This document shows positions 9,028-17,063 of a stretch of 44,181 bases of DNA, in pieces. Source of the stretch: Chlorobiales bacterium Clorobi_01 (GTDB lineage Bacteria > Bacteroidota > Chlorobiia > Chlorobiales > Chlorobiaceae). Positions within the stretch are counted from its first letter, which is position 1; each line of letters opens with the position of its first letter. The stretch lies in NCBI GenBank assembly GCA_001602925.1, contig LUZT01000012.1:1-44181 (forward strand), in the 5' to 3' direction. A program made the position numbers and the translations under genes. The notes beneath the pieces are model-generated. The model did no database searches, was not told the DNA's origin, and saw only the letters and a list, made by a program, of their open reading frames with translations.

Positions 9028-10508
9028 TTCACCGCGACTCCCCTGCGGAGCGCTCATTGCACACTCCATTGGAACAACAGGAAATCCGCTACAGAAAAGG
9101 CGACATCATCGAACTCACCATCACCGACCACGCCGAGAAAGACAAATGCTTCGGCAAAACCACCGAGGGCATGGGGGTGATGGTCTCCGGCATTCTCGCG
9201 CCCGGTGACCGCGTTTCGGCGCAGATTTACAAGGTCAAGTCGCGCTACCTCGAAGCACGGGCCATCGAGGTGCTCGAAGCGTCGCCGGATCGCGTCGAGC
9301 CAGTCTGCCCGGTCTTCGGCTCCTGCGGCGGATGCAAGTGGATGCACGTCAGCTACGAGGCGCAGCTTCGCTACAAGCACAAGAAAGTGACGGACTCGCT
9401 GGAGCACATCGGCGGTTTTGAGAGCCCCGACGTCCGGCCGGTGCTCGCCGCGCCAGACGCGCTGCACTACCGCAACAAGGTGGAGTTCTCCTGCTCCAAC
9501 ATGCGCTACCTACTCCAGTCGGAGATCGACAGTGATCAGCTTGCCAAGCCGAAAACCTTCGCCCTCGGCTTCCACGCGCCGGGCAACTTCGAGAAGGTGA
9601 TCGACCTCGACACCTGTTACCTCGCCAAGGAGTGCATGAACCGGGTGCTGAACGTCTTGCGCGACTTCGCCATCGAACGCGGCCTCGCGCCCTACGCCGC
9701 CAAGGCGCACGAAGGCTACCTGCGTAACCTCATGCTCCGCTACAGCGAACGCCATGAACAGTTGATGGTCAACATCGTCACCTCATGGTACGACAAGGCG
9801 CTTATGCAGGCGCTGAAAGAGCGGCTCGAAGCGGCCATGCCGGAACAGCAGATGACGCTGCTCAACAACGTCACCACGCGCAAGAACACCGTCGCCACCG
9901 GCGAGCAGGAGTACGTCATCAGCGGCGACGGCTACGTCACCGAACGGCTCGGCGACCTCGACTTCCGGATTTCGGCCAACTCCTTCTTCCAGACCAACAC
10001 CCGCCAGGCCGAAACGCTCTACGACCAGATCATCGCCGTCGGCGGCATCACACCGGAGGATACGGTCTATGACCTCTACTGCGGCACCGGCACCATCACG
10101 CTCTACCTCGCCCGCCACTGCAAGCAGGCGATCGGCATCGAGGTGGTCGAAAGTGCCGTCAAGGATGCCGAGATGAACGCCGAGCTCAACGGTCTTTCGA
10201 ACACCGTCTTCTTCCAGGCCGACCTCAAGAACTTCCACGCCATGCAGGAGGCGCTCGAACCCTACGCCAAACCGCGCATCATTGTCACCGACCCTCCGCG
10301 CGCCGGAATGCACCCCAAAGCGCTCGACACCATGCTCAAGCTCCAGCCCGACCGCATCGTTTACGTTAGCTGCAATCCCGACAACCTCGCCCGCGACGGC
10401 AAAGAGATCGCGGCGAGAGGCTACCGCATGACGTCAGCCCAACCGGTTGACATGTTTCCGCAGACGAACCACATCGAGACGGTAGCCTGTTTCGAGCGGG
10501 CAGAATAA
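9024..10508 (+). CDS. 23S rRNA (uracil-C5)-methyltransferase, RlmD/RumA family
   Basis: A SAM-dependent enzyme that makes 5-methyluridine in RNA. A TRAM RNA-binding domain covers about residues 25-85. The four cysteines of the [4Fe-4S] cluster are Cys95, Cys101, Cys104 and Cys198 (CPVFGSCGGC and DLDTCYL). The SAM site is VYDLYCGTGT, motif IV DPPRAGMHPKAL, and the nucleophile Cys450 lies in YVSCNPDNLARD. It reads 494 residues from a TTG at 9024 that overlaps the ROK stop. TTG codons at about 9057 and 9072 would trim 11-16 non-conserved residues and are equally possible. RlmD, RlmC and TrmA paralogues cannot be told apart with certainty here. Confidence 0.9.
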   Translation: MIHRDSPAERSLHTPLEQQEIRYRKGDIIELTITDHAEKDKCFGKTTEGMGVMVSGILAPGDRVSAQIYKVKSRYLEARAIEVLEASPDRVEPVCPVFGSCGGCKWMHVSYEAQLRYKHKKVTDSLEHIGGFESPDVRPVLAAPDALHYRNKVEFSCSNMRYLLQSEIDSDQLAKPKTFALGFHAPGNFEKVIDLDTCYLAKECMNRVLNVLRDFAIERGLAPYAAKAHEGYLRNLMLRYSERHEQLMVNIVTSWYDKALMQALKERLEAAMPEQQMTLLNNVTTRKNTVATGEQEYVISGDGYVTERLGDLDFRISANSFFQTNTRQAETLYDQIIAVGGITPEDTVYDLYCGTGTITLYLARHCKQAIGIEVVESAVKDAEMNAELNGLSNTVFFQADLKNFHAMQEALEPYAKPRIIVTDPPRAGMHPKALDTMLKLQPDRIVYVSCNPDNLARDGKEIAARGYRMTSAQPVDMFPQTNHIETVACFERAE

Positions 10509-10582
10509 ATCCGGGCAGGACGCGTCCCGAAAGCTTTGGGCGGGGCTTATTGTCTTGTCAACTGCCAGAATTTCAACAAAAA

Positions 10583-10616
10583 AAGCCGGACATGCACTGC
10601 ACATCCGGCTTTAAAA
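10583..10616. terminator. Bidirectional terminator between converging genes
   Basis: An 8-bp stem AAGCCGGA (10583-10590) / TCCGGCTT (10604-10611) with a 13-nt loop. It is preceded by a run of A (from about 10578) and followed by TTTAAAA, so it has a U-tract in the leftward direction and a weaker one rightward. It lies between the rightward RNA methyltransferase gene and the leftward transaldolase gene, which converge here. Confidence 0.75.
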
Positions 10617-10640
10617 GTCAATCCCAAAACAACTTACCCC

Positions 10641-11309
10641 TCACCCCTTCATCACAGCGGCATCTTCCATAAACTTCTCCAACCCTTTGTCGGTCAGCGG
10701 GTGGTTGGCGAGCTGTTTGATGACGCTGTACGGGATGGTGGCGATGTCGGCGCCGACCATCGCCGATTCGACGACGTGCAGCGGGTTGCGCACGCTGGCC
10801 ACGATCACTTCGGTAAGGTAGCCGTAGTTGTCGTAAATGGTGACGATCTGCTTGACCAGCTCCATTCCGTTGGTGCTGATGTCGTCGAGCCGCCCGACGA
10901 ACGGGCTGACGAAGTCGGCTCCGGCTTTGGCGGCAAGCAAGGCCTGCGTTGGCGAAAAGACCAGCGTGGCGTTTGTCTTGATGCCGTTCGACGAGAAGTG
11001 TTTGATCGCTTTCAGGCCGTCCACGGTGAGCGGGCACTTGACGACGATGTTCTTGTGAATGGCCGCAAGCTCTTCGCCCTGGGCAATCATCTCTTCTGCC
11101 TTGAGCGTCGTGACCTCGGCGCTGACCGGGCCATCGACGATTTCGCAGATCTTCGCGATGTGCTCCTTGAAGTCGGAGTAGGTGAAGTTCGACGGATCCT
11201 TGACGATCTTGGCGATCAGCGACGGGTTGGTCGTGACGCCGTCGAGCACGCCAAGTTCATTGGCGGCGCGGATTTCGTCGAGACTGGCGGTGTCGATAAA
11301 GAATTTCAT
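10641..11309 (-). CDS. tal: Transaldolase, TalC / fructose-6-phosphate aldolase type
   Basis: A 222-residue small-type transaldolase that forms a Schiff base with the substrate. The N-terminus [16 protein letters not shown], the motif [12 protein letters not shown] (residues 23-34), the active-site Lys91 (IVVKCPLT) and [18 protein letters not shown] are family signatures. The family includes both true transaldolases (sedoheptulose-7-P plus glyceraldehyde-3-P) and fructose-6-P aldolases; in an organism without a classical transaldolase the former is more likely, but this is inference. It lies 9 bp downstream of the deoxyhypusine-synthase homologue on the same strand and precedes the terminator at 10.6 kb. 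Confidence 0.93.
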   Translation of the reverse strand: MKFFIDTASLDEIRAANELGVLDGVTTNPSLIAKIVKDPSNFTYSDFKEHIAKICEIVDGPVSAEVTTLKAEEMIAQGEELAAIHKNIVVKCPLTVDGLKAIKHFSSNGIKTNATLVFSPTQALLAAKAGADFVSPFVGRLDDISTNGMELVKQIVTIYDNYGYLTEVIVASVRNPLHVVESAMVGADIATIPYSVIKQLANHPLTDKGLEKFMEDAAVMKG

Positions 11310-11318
11310 GGTTCCTCC

Positions 11319-12371
11319 TCAGGCGTTGACCGGTTTTGCGTCGAGCATGGCGTTGAAGTTGCGTTCCGGGCGGCCCTCCCAGTTGCGCTTGTGGTAAGCG
11401 TATCCGGCGATGAGCGGCATGGCGACGGTGGCTTCGGCGAAGACCATCTGCTCGTAAACCGTGTCAACCTTGCCCCACGAGCTGGCCTCCTTGAGCGTCG
11501 AGCCGGAGAGCGCGCCGTCGCGTTCGTCGGCCACGGTGATCTGCACGGCGTAGGTGTGCATCGAAACATCTTCGTAGCCGAGTACCTCAGCCGCAACAAC
11601 GATGTCCTGCGTAAAGTTCTTTGGAACGCCGCCGCCGATCATGAAGATGCCGGTCTTGTCGTTCTCGATCTTGATTCTGGTCAGCTCGCGGAAGTCCTTG
11701 ACCGAGTCGATGGAGACGTGGTTTTCCGGGTTGTGCCACTGGTGGTGCACCAGGCCGAAACCGGCGGAGCAGTCGGAGAAGGCCGGGCAGAAGATCGGCA
11801 CGCCTTTCTCGTAGGCTTTATAGACGATGGAGTTCTTGTCGAGTCCCTTCTCTTCGATGTATTTGCCCATCTCGACGATGAACTCGCGCGACGAGTAGGC
11901 GCCGGGCTGCATCGAGTTGGCGATGATCGCCATCGTGTCGTCGCAGACGCGAAGCTCGTCCTCGTCGATGTAGGTGTCGTAGATGCGGTCGATGGCGAGG
12001 TCGCGGAGTTCGGAGTCGTCGGCGAACTGCGAGCCTTTCCAGTGCTTGAAGCCGAGCGCCTCGAAGAAGTCCTGATCGACGATGTTCGCGCCGGTCGAGA
12101 CGATAGCGTCAACCATGTTGTGTTCGAGCATGTCGATGATGACCTGCTTCAGTCCGGCGCTGATGAGCGAGCCGGCGAGGGTGAGAATGACAGCACACTC
12201 CTTGTCTTTCTGCATCAGATCGACGATGGAGGCCGCGCGGGCCAGGTTGCGCGCCTGGAACGCCATGTCGGCCATCTCCTCGACCATCGGCACGACGTTG
12301 TGTTTGGTGATGCCGATGTGCTTGATCGGCTCCTTCAGAAATCCTGCTTTCTGCATCGAACGCTCTTCCAT
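11319..12371 (-). CDS. Deoxyhypusine-synthase family protein (bacterial homologue)
   Basis: A 350-residue NAD-dependent enzyme of the deoxyhypusine synthase (DHS) fold. Visible motifs are LTLAGSLISAGLKQ, a STGANIVDQDF segment, IFMIGGGVPKNF and the active-site region SSWGKV, where Lys301 corresponds to the catalytic lysine of eukaryotic DHS (human Lys329). Bacteria lack eIF5A, so the substrate is presumably a free amine. Homologues in this family make homospermidine or guanidino-polyamines from spermidine, putrescine or agmatine. CAGGAG 6-7 nt before the ATG supports the start. It is followed within 9 bp by the transaldolase gene. The exact reaction is unknown. Confidence 0.88.
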   Translation of the reverse strand: MEERSMQKAGFLKEPIKHIGITKHNVVPMVEEMADMAFQARNLARAASIVDLMQKDKECAVILTLAGSLISAGLKQVIIDMLEHNMVDAIVSTGANIVDQDFFEALGFKHWKGSQFADDSELRDLAIDRIYDTYIDEDELRVCDDTMAIIANSMQPGAYSSREFIVEMGKYIEEKGLDKNSIVYKAYEKGVPIFCPAFSDCSAGFGLVHHQWHNPENHVSIDSVKDFRELTRIKIENDKTGIFMIGGGVPKNFTQDIVVAAEVLGYEDVSMHTYAVQITVADERDGALSGSTLKEASSWGKVDTVYEQMVFAEATVAMPLIAGYAYHKRNWEGRPERNFNAMLDAKPVNA

Positions 12372-12546
12372 GGGTAACTCCTGTACTATTTTAGATGCTT
12401 CTGTTTGATGATATAATTGTAATGCTGGACTGACAAGCCGGGCGAGGAAAGCCTTGTCACTGAATTTTTCAGGCCCGAACGCTCAGTTTATCGATTTCGA
12501 TCCCGATTTCAATTTCGACCGGAATCTGTTTGCCGATTTTTCACAA
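12372..12546. other. Gap between SRP RNA gene and DHS homologue
   Basis: About 175 bp with no gene. It must contain the leftward promoter of the DHS-homologue/transaldolase pair. I see several loose copies of CGATTTC (about 12490-12520) but no convincing promoter or operator. Confidence 0.4.
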
Positions 12547-12554
12547 TAAAAAAA

Positions 12555-12656
12555 GGAGAGCAAGCTGACTATATCACACACTCACATTACCGGATGCTGC
12601 TTCCTTCCGGACCTGACATGGTTGGGCAAGAGAATGCTGTATAGGACTTACTCTCC
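12555..12656 (-). ncRNA. ffs: Signal recognition particle RNA, small (4.5S) type
   Basis: Read leftward, the sequence contains the invariant SRP apical domain: GTCAGGTCCGGAAGGAAGCA at about 12598-12617, which binds Ffh. The ends pair: GGAGAGTAAG near 12656 with CTTGCTCTCC ending at 12555, giving a hairpin RNA of about 102 nt. Eight U (12547-12554) follow directly, so the closing stem probably acts with them as terminator. SRP RNA with Ffh targets nascent membrane proteins to FtsY and the translocon. End positions are set by the stem and are accurate to a few bases. Confidence 0.93.
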
Positions 12657-12671
12657 TAAATCTGCTATGTT

Positions 12672-12715
12672 CCTGTTTTTACCAGCGCCGATCAGTCGGC
12701 CCAAGTAAAAACAGG
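12672..12715. repeat. 44-bp palindromic hairpin beside the SRP RNA gene
   Basis: Outer arms CCTGTTTTTAC (12672-12682) and GTAAAAACAGG (12705-12715) are perfect 11-bp inverted repeats. Inside is a second stem GCCGA/TCGGC around the loop TCAG (12687-12700), with mismatched bases between the two stems. The arms run T-rich then A-rich, opposite to an intrinsic terminator on either strand. It lies 16 bp upstream of the SRP RNA 5' end. It could be a protein-binding palindrome or part of a folded RNA. Confidence 0.6.
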
Positions 12716-12847
12716 CCTCTAATATAGCGTTCTGAAGTTAAAATACAAAAACAAAGCTTTTTTCTTTGTGACAACTGTTATAACTTCGTAACCGTCCCGG
12801 AGAATCGCCTTCGGGAGCTTTGGATGGGGCGCAGAAGCAGGCAGTTG

Positions 12848-12968
12848 TGTCATTCTGAACGAAGTGAAGAATCCAGTTTTTTCGGAATTGGCTGGCAACT
12901 TGTTGATTAACTGCAAATTACGTGACTTTCTGGATTCTTCGCCCGACTGCGTCGGACTCAGAATGACA
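12848..12968. repeat. Palindromic repeat of the TGTCATTCTGA family
   Basis: The left arm starts TGTCATTCTGAACGAAGTG and continues AAGAATCCAG (12848-12876); the right arm runs CTGGATTCTTCGC (12930-12942) to CTCAGAATGACA (12957-12968). The arms pair as inverted repeats around a 53-bp centre, and the right arm holds a small extra hairpin (GTCCGAC-like, CCGACTGCGTCGG at 12943-12955). The core TCATTCTGA...GAAGAATC recurs as dispersed intergenic repeats in many bacterial genomes. There is no transposase here, so it is a non-autonomous, REP- or MITE-like unit. It lies in the gene-free stretch before trpS. Confidence 0.75.
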
Positions 12969-13037
12969 AGAGAGAAAATACAACCCGCCATAACATCATA
13001 GAGATTCCCTGCAAAACAGGAGCAACAAACCCGACCC

Positions 13038-14072
13038 ATGTCGACACAAAGGATTTTAAGCGGGATGCGGCCTACCGGCAAGCTGCACCTCGGCCACTAC
13101 ACCGGAGCACTTGAAAACTGGATCGCGCAGCAGAACCTTCTCCATCCCGACGGAAGCCGGGCTTACGAGACCTGCTTCCTCATCGCCGACTACCACAGCC
13201 TGACCACTTCGCTCGATACGTCGAGCCTGTATGCGCACTCTATCGACATGCTCGTCGACTGGCTGGCGGCGGGAGTTGATCCCGAAAAAAGCCCGGTGTT
13301 CCGGCAGTCGCAGGTCAAGGAGCACGCCGAGCTGTTCCTGCTCTTCTCGATGCTCATCACCACCGCACGTCTCGAACGCAACCCGACGCTCAAGGAGCAG
13401 GTGCGCGACCTGAACATGGACTCTCTCGTGTACGGCCACCTCGGCTATCCGGTGTTGCAGGCGGCGGACATTTTGCTCTACAAGGGCAACGTGGTACCGG
13501 TTGGCGAGGATCAGATTCCGCACGTCGAGATCACCCGCGAGATCGCCCGCAAGTTCAACAGCCACTACCAGCATCCGGAGCTGGGCGACGTGTTCCCCGA
13601 ACCTGCACCGAAGATCACGAAGTTCGCGCGTCTCGTCGGTCTGGACGGCAAGGCGAAGATGTCCAAGTCGCTCGGCAACACCATTCTGCTTTCGGACGGC
13701 CCCGACGAGGTGATGGCGAAGATGCGCCCCGCCGTGACCGACACGCAGAAGGTGCGCCGCAACGATCCTGGCCGTCCCGAGGTGTGCCTGGTCTACAGCT
13801 ATCACCAGAAGTTCACCGGCGAATCGCAGCTTGCCGAAATCGAGACCGGATGCCGCTCGGGCGCACTCGGCTGCGTCGATTGCAAGAAGATGTGCGCGGC
13901 GAACATTTCGGCGGAGCTGGCTCCGATTCTCGAACGGCGCAAGCACTACGAAGCACAGCCTGAGCTGGTCAAAGAGATTCTGCACGAAGGTGAAGCCAAA
14001 GCGAGAAAGATTGCCGGAGAAACCATGAAAGAGGTCAGAGAAGCGATGAGCCTCGGGGAGAGCAACGCATGA
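13038..14072 (+). CDS. trpS: Tryptophanyl-tRNA synthetase
   Basis: A 344-residue class I synthetase that charges tRNA-Trp. The HIGH motif is HLGH (residues 17-20, in GKLHLGHYTG) and the KMSKS loop is intact (AKMSKSLGN, around residue 212). RPTGKLHLGH and QAADILLYKGNVVPVGEDQ are family blocks. The length is normal. The ATG at 13038 gives the standard N-terminus. The stop overlaps the ATG of the HAD gene (ATGA), and argS follows, so trpS-HAD-argS form one transcription unit. The stretch before it (12716-13037) carries a palindromic repeat and presumably the promoter. Confidence 0.96.
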   Translation: MSTQRILSGMRPTGKLHLGHYTGALENWIAQQNLLHPDGSRAYETCFLIADYHSLTTSLDTSSLYAHSIDMLVDWLAAGVDPEKSPVFRQSQVKEHAELFLLFSMLITTARLERNPTLKEQVRDLNMDSLVYGHLGYPVLQAADILLYKGNVVPVGEDQIPHVEITREIARKFNSHYQHPELGDVFPEPAPKITKFARLVGLDGKAKMSKSLGNTILLSDGPDEVMAKMRPAVTDTQKVRRNDPGRPEVCLVYSYHQKFTGESQLAEIETGCRSGALGCVDCKKMCAANISAELAPILERRKHYEAQPELVKEILHEGEAKARKIAGETMKEVREAMSLGESNA

Positions 14073-14773
14073 TGATACAAAACGATACCAAGCCGAAAGC
14101 CTTCATTTTCGACATGGACGGCGTGCTGGTCGATAACATGAGAATGCACGCACAGTCGTGGGTCGATCTGTTTGCCGACTACGGCCTTTCGGGCCTCGAT
14201 CCGGAGCGCTACCTCGTCGAAACCGCAGGGATGAAGGGTCTCGACGTCTTGCGCTACTTCCTCGATCCGTCTATTTCGCCCGAAAAGGCTGACAGGCTCA
14301 CCGAGTTGAAGGACATTCTCTACCGCGTGATGAATCGCAGCGCCATTGTGGCCATGCCCGGCCTCGAAACGTTCCTCGACCGCGCGGCAAACGCTGGCGT
14401 CCGGCTCGGCATCGGCACGGGCGCGGGGCCGAAGAACATCGACTACGTGCTCGGTCTTACCGGCCTGACGCCGCGCTTCGAGGCGGTGGTCGGAGCGCAC
14501 ATGGTCAGGCACGGCAAGCCCCATCCGGAGACCTTCCTGCAGGTCGCCGAACGGCTCGGCGCTGATCCGGCGTCGTGCATCGTCTTCGAGGACGCCCTGC
14601 CCGGCGCGGAAGCCGCCGCCGCAGCTGGAATGAGCTGCGTGGCAGTCACGACGACCAACCGGCCCGAGGCGTTCGCCGCGTTCGACAACGTCATCACGAC
14701 CATCGACCATTTCGACGGACTCATGCCCGAAGCGTTGCTGGAGCTGAGCCGCGCCGTCAAAACCATGTCTTAA
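14069..14773 (+). CDS. HAD-superfamily phosphatase, beta-phosphoglucomutase-like
   Basis: A 234-residue haloacid dehalogenase-fold hydrolase with an alpha-helical cap (subfamily IA). Motif I is FDMDGVLVDN with nucleophile Asp15 and acid/base Asp17, motif II Thr lies in GIGTGAG, motif III Lys in HGKPHPE, and motif IV is VFEDALPGAEAA. It is placed between trpS (4-bp overlap) and argS (12-bp gap), so it is co-expressed with two tRNA synthetases, but nothing in the sequence ties it to tRNA charging. The substrate could be a sugar phosphate, phosphoglycolate or a nucleotide, and I cannot decide. Confidence 0.85.
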   Translation: MMIQNDTKPKAFIFDMDGVLVDNMRMHAQSWVDLFADYGLSGLDPERYLVETAGMKGLDVLRYFLDPSISPEKADRLTELKDILYRVMNRSAIVAMPGLETFLDRAANAGVRLGIGTGAGPKNIDYVLGLTGLTPRFEAVVGAHMVRHGKPHPETFLQVAERLGADPASCIVFEDALPGAEAAAAAGMSCVAVTTTNRPEAFAAFDNVITTIDHFDGLMPEALLELSRAVKTMS

Positions 14774-14785
14774 CGATCCATACCG

Positions 14786-16441
14786 ATGCGAGCTTTTTTC
14801 CTCCCCTTCATTCAGGATGCCCTGCAAAAAGCGGGCATCGAGACCGACAAGGAGATTCAGATCGACAAGCCGAACGACAAAAAGTTCGGCGACTTCTCGA
14901 CCAACATCGCCTTCCTCGTGGCCAAGGAGGCCCGGAAAAATCCGCGCGAACTGGCGGGGCAACTCATCGGCCTGCTCGACTTTCCTGAAGGCACGGTGAC
15001 GAAAACCGAGGTGGCCGGGCCAGGCTTCATCAACTTCCATCTCGCTCCGGCCTTCTTCATGCGCTCGGCGCAGGAGGTTCTGGCAAAGGGCGAGGCGTTC
15101 GGCTGCAACGAGTCGGGCAAGGGACAGAAAGCGATTGTCGAGTACGTGAGCGCCAACCCGACCGGGCCGCTCACCATCGGGCGCGGACGCGGCGGCGTAC
15201 TCGGCGACTGCATCGCGAACCTCCTTGAAACGCAGGGCTACGAGGTGACACGCGAGTACTACTTCAACGACGCCGGACGCCAGATGCAGATTCTGGCCGA
15301 ATCGGTGCGCTACCGCTACCTCGAAAAGTGCGGTCAGGAGATCGAGTTTCCTGAGACGCACTACCAGGGCGACTACATCGGCGAAATCGCCGAGACGCTC
15401 TTCATCGAGCACGGCGACGGACTGGCTGCGACCGAAGGGCTGACGATCTTCAAGGAAGCCGCCGAGGCAGTCATCTTCAGCTCGATCCGCAAGACGCTCG
15501 AACGCCTCTCGATCACGCACGACTCCTTCTTCAACGAGCACACGCTCTACCAGTCGCGCGAAGGTGGCCCGTCGGCAAACCAGCAGGTGATCGACGCGCT
15601 CGATTCCAAAGGGTTCATCGGCAACTACGACGGCGCGACCTGGTTCATGACGACCAGGCTGGGGCAGGAGAAGGACAAGGTGCTCATCAAATCCTCCGGC
15701 GATCCGAGCTACCGGCTGCCGGACATCGCCTACCACGTCACCAAGTTCGAGCGTGGCTTCGACCTCATGGTGAACGTCTTCGGCGCGGATCACATCGACG
15801 AGTACCCCGACGTGCTCGAAGCGCTGAAAATTCTCGGTTACGACGCCTCGAAGGTCAAGATCGCTATCAACCAGTTCGTCACCACCACGGTTGGCGGCCA
15901 GACGGTCAAGATGTCCACCCGCAAGGGCAACGCCGACCTGCTCGACGACCTCATCGACGACGTCGGTGCGGACGCCACGCGCCTCTTCTTCATCATGCGC
16001 GGCAAGGATTCGCACCTGAATTTCGATGTAGAGCTAGCCAAGAAGCAGTCGAAAGACAACCCGGTCTTCTACCTCCAGTATGCTCATGCGAGGATTTGCA
16101 GCCTCATGCGCATGGCCGAAAAAGAGGTCGGCTTCGACGAGTCCACGGCAACCGGCGATGGATTGCCGCTGCTTTCGAGCGAAGCAGAAATCGACCTGGC
16201 CTCCGCGCTACTCGACTTCCCTGACCTTATCCAGTCCAGCCTGCGACAGCTCGAACCGCAAAAGATGGTGGAGTATCTCCACACGGTCGCCGAGCGTTAC
16301 CACAAGTTCTACCAGGAGTGTCCGATACTGAAGGCGGAGCCGGAAATCCGCGACGCCCGCCTCGTGCTTTCGCTCTGCGTCCGTCAGGTGCTGCAGAACG
16401 GCTTCAAAATTCTCGGCATTTCCGCGCCGGAATCGATGTAA
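14786..16441 (+). CDS. argS: Arginyl-tRNA synthetase
   Basis: A 551-residue class I synthetase for tRNA-Arg. The N-terminal additional domain (about residues 1-95) recognises the tRNA D-loop. The catalytic domain begins with [10 protein letters not shown], and the C-terminal DALR anticodon-binding domain starts near [12 protein letters not shown]. The KMSKS region is VKMSTRKGN, as in many ArgRS. The HIGH motif is altered: residues 130-133 read TIGR, where ArgRS normally has HVGH or HIGH. The rest of the protein is full length with no frameshift, so it looks functional. It lies 12 bp after the HAD gene and converges with nadD. Confidence 0.95.
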   Translation: MRAFFLPFIQDALQKAGIETDKEIQIDKPNDKKFGDFSTNIAFLVAKEARKNPRELAGQLIGLLDFPEGTVTKTEVAGPGFINFHLAPAFFMRSAQEVLAKGEAFGCNESGKGQKAIVEYVSANPTGPLTIGRGRGGVLGDCIANLLETQGYEVTREYYFNDAGRQMQILAESVRYRYLEKCGQEIEFPETHYQGDYIGEIAETLFIEHGDGLAATEGLTIFKEAAEAVIFSSIRKTLERLSITHDSFFNEHTLYQSREGGPSANQQVIDALDSKGFIGNYDGATWFMTTRLGQEKDKVLIKSSGDPSYRLPDIAYHVTKFERGFDLMVNVFGADHIDEYPDVLEALKILGYDASKVKIAINQFVTTTVGGQTVKMSTRKGNADLLDDLIDDVGADATRLFFIMRGKDSHLNFDVELAKKQSKDNPVFYLQYAHARICSLMRMAEKEVGFDESTATGDGLPLLSSEAEIDLASALLDFPDLIQSSLRQLEPQKMVEYLHTVAERYHKFYQECPILKAEPEIRDARLVLSLCVRQVLQNGFKILGISAPESM

Positions 16442-16475
16442 TCTTGGAATTAGAGTGCGGCCTGTGTGGTGCGAA

Positions 16476-17063
16476 TCAGGCGCGATACAGGCCGTGCGAT
16501 TCGATGTATGCTGCGATGGATTGCGGGATGAGGTGCGAGACTGGCTGACCGGCGGCGGCGAGTTGCCTGACCTCCGTAGCTGAGACAGGCATGTCGAAAT
16601 CGAAGAGCATTGCGGTCGGCAGAGTCCCTCCGCACGATGTGGTAGCAAGCTCCCCACTGGAACGGCCGAACACCGCAATGTCACAAAGTTTGGTGATCGC
16701 CTGCGATTCCCGCCACTGCGGCATCTGCCGATAGCTGTCCTCCCCCACGAGAAGTACAAGATCGTCGCCCGGATGAAGCGCCGCGACGTGTCGCAGAAGA
16801 TCGATGGTGTATGAAGGCCCCGGCTGCTGTAACTCCCAGTCACTCATTTCAGCAAACTTGCCGGCAGCGTTGATCTCGGCGACGAGCAGACGGGCCATGG
16901 CGGCCCGGTCATCATCTGAAGCGTCAGTGGGCGCTTTGAATGGATTTTTGGAAACCGATACGATCAGCCGGTCAACTCCGGCAAGCTCTCGCGCATAGAG
17001 GCACAGCGCGAGATGGCCGTTGTGCGGCGGATCGAAACTTCCGCCGAAAACAGCGGTTCTCAC
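16476..17063 (-). CDS. nadD: Nicotinate-nucleotide adenylyltransferase
   Basis: A 195-residue NadD that turns nicotinate mononucleotide and ATP into deamido-NAD. The nucleotidyltransferase loop GGSFDPPHNGHL is at residues 7-18, including the HxGH-type NGH motif. The substrate-recognition stretch PSYTIDLLRH and the C-terminal VSATEVRQL (the ISSTxIR signature) are present. The length is normal. Its ATG overlaps the bamD stop by 4 bp, so it is translated with bamD. It converges with argS across a 34-bp gap, where I see no clear hairpin. Confidence 0.94.
   Translation of the reverse strand: MRTAVFGGSFDPPHNGHLALCLYARELAGVDRLIVSVSKNPFKAPTDASDDDRAAMARLLVAEINAAGKFAEMSDWELQQPGPSYTIDLLRHVAALHPGDDLVLLVGEDSYRQMPQWRESQAITKLCDIAVFGRSSGELATTSCGGTLPTAMLFDFDMPVSATEVRQLAAAGQPVSHLIPQSIAAYIESHGLYRA

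Noticed and set aside
10536..12377. A 613-codon open frame on the + strand across the transaldolase and DHS-homologue genes.
   Set aside because: It is the complement of two well-recognised leftward genes in GC-rich DNA, with a His/Asp/Arg-rich product that has no domains.
12672..12715. Palindrome considered as an intrinsic terminator.
   Set aside because: The arm order is T-run then A-run on both strands, with no U-tract after the stem, so it cannot work as one.
13946..16015. A 689-codon open frame on the - strand over trpS, the HAD gene and argS.
   Set aside because: Antisense shadow of three clear genes; no ribosome site and low-complexity product.
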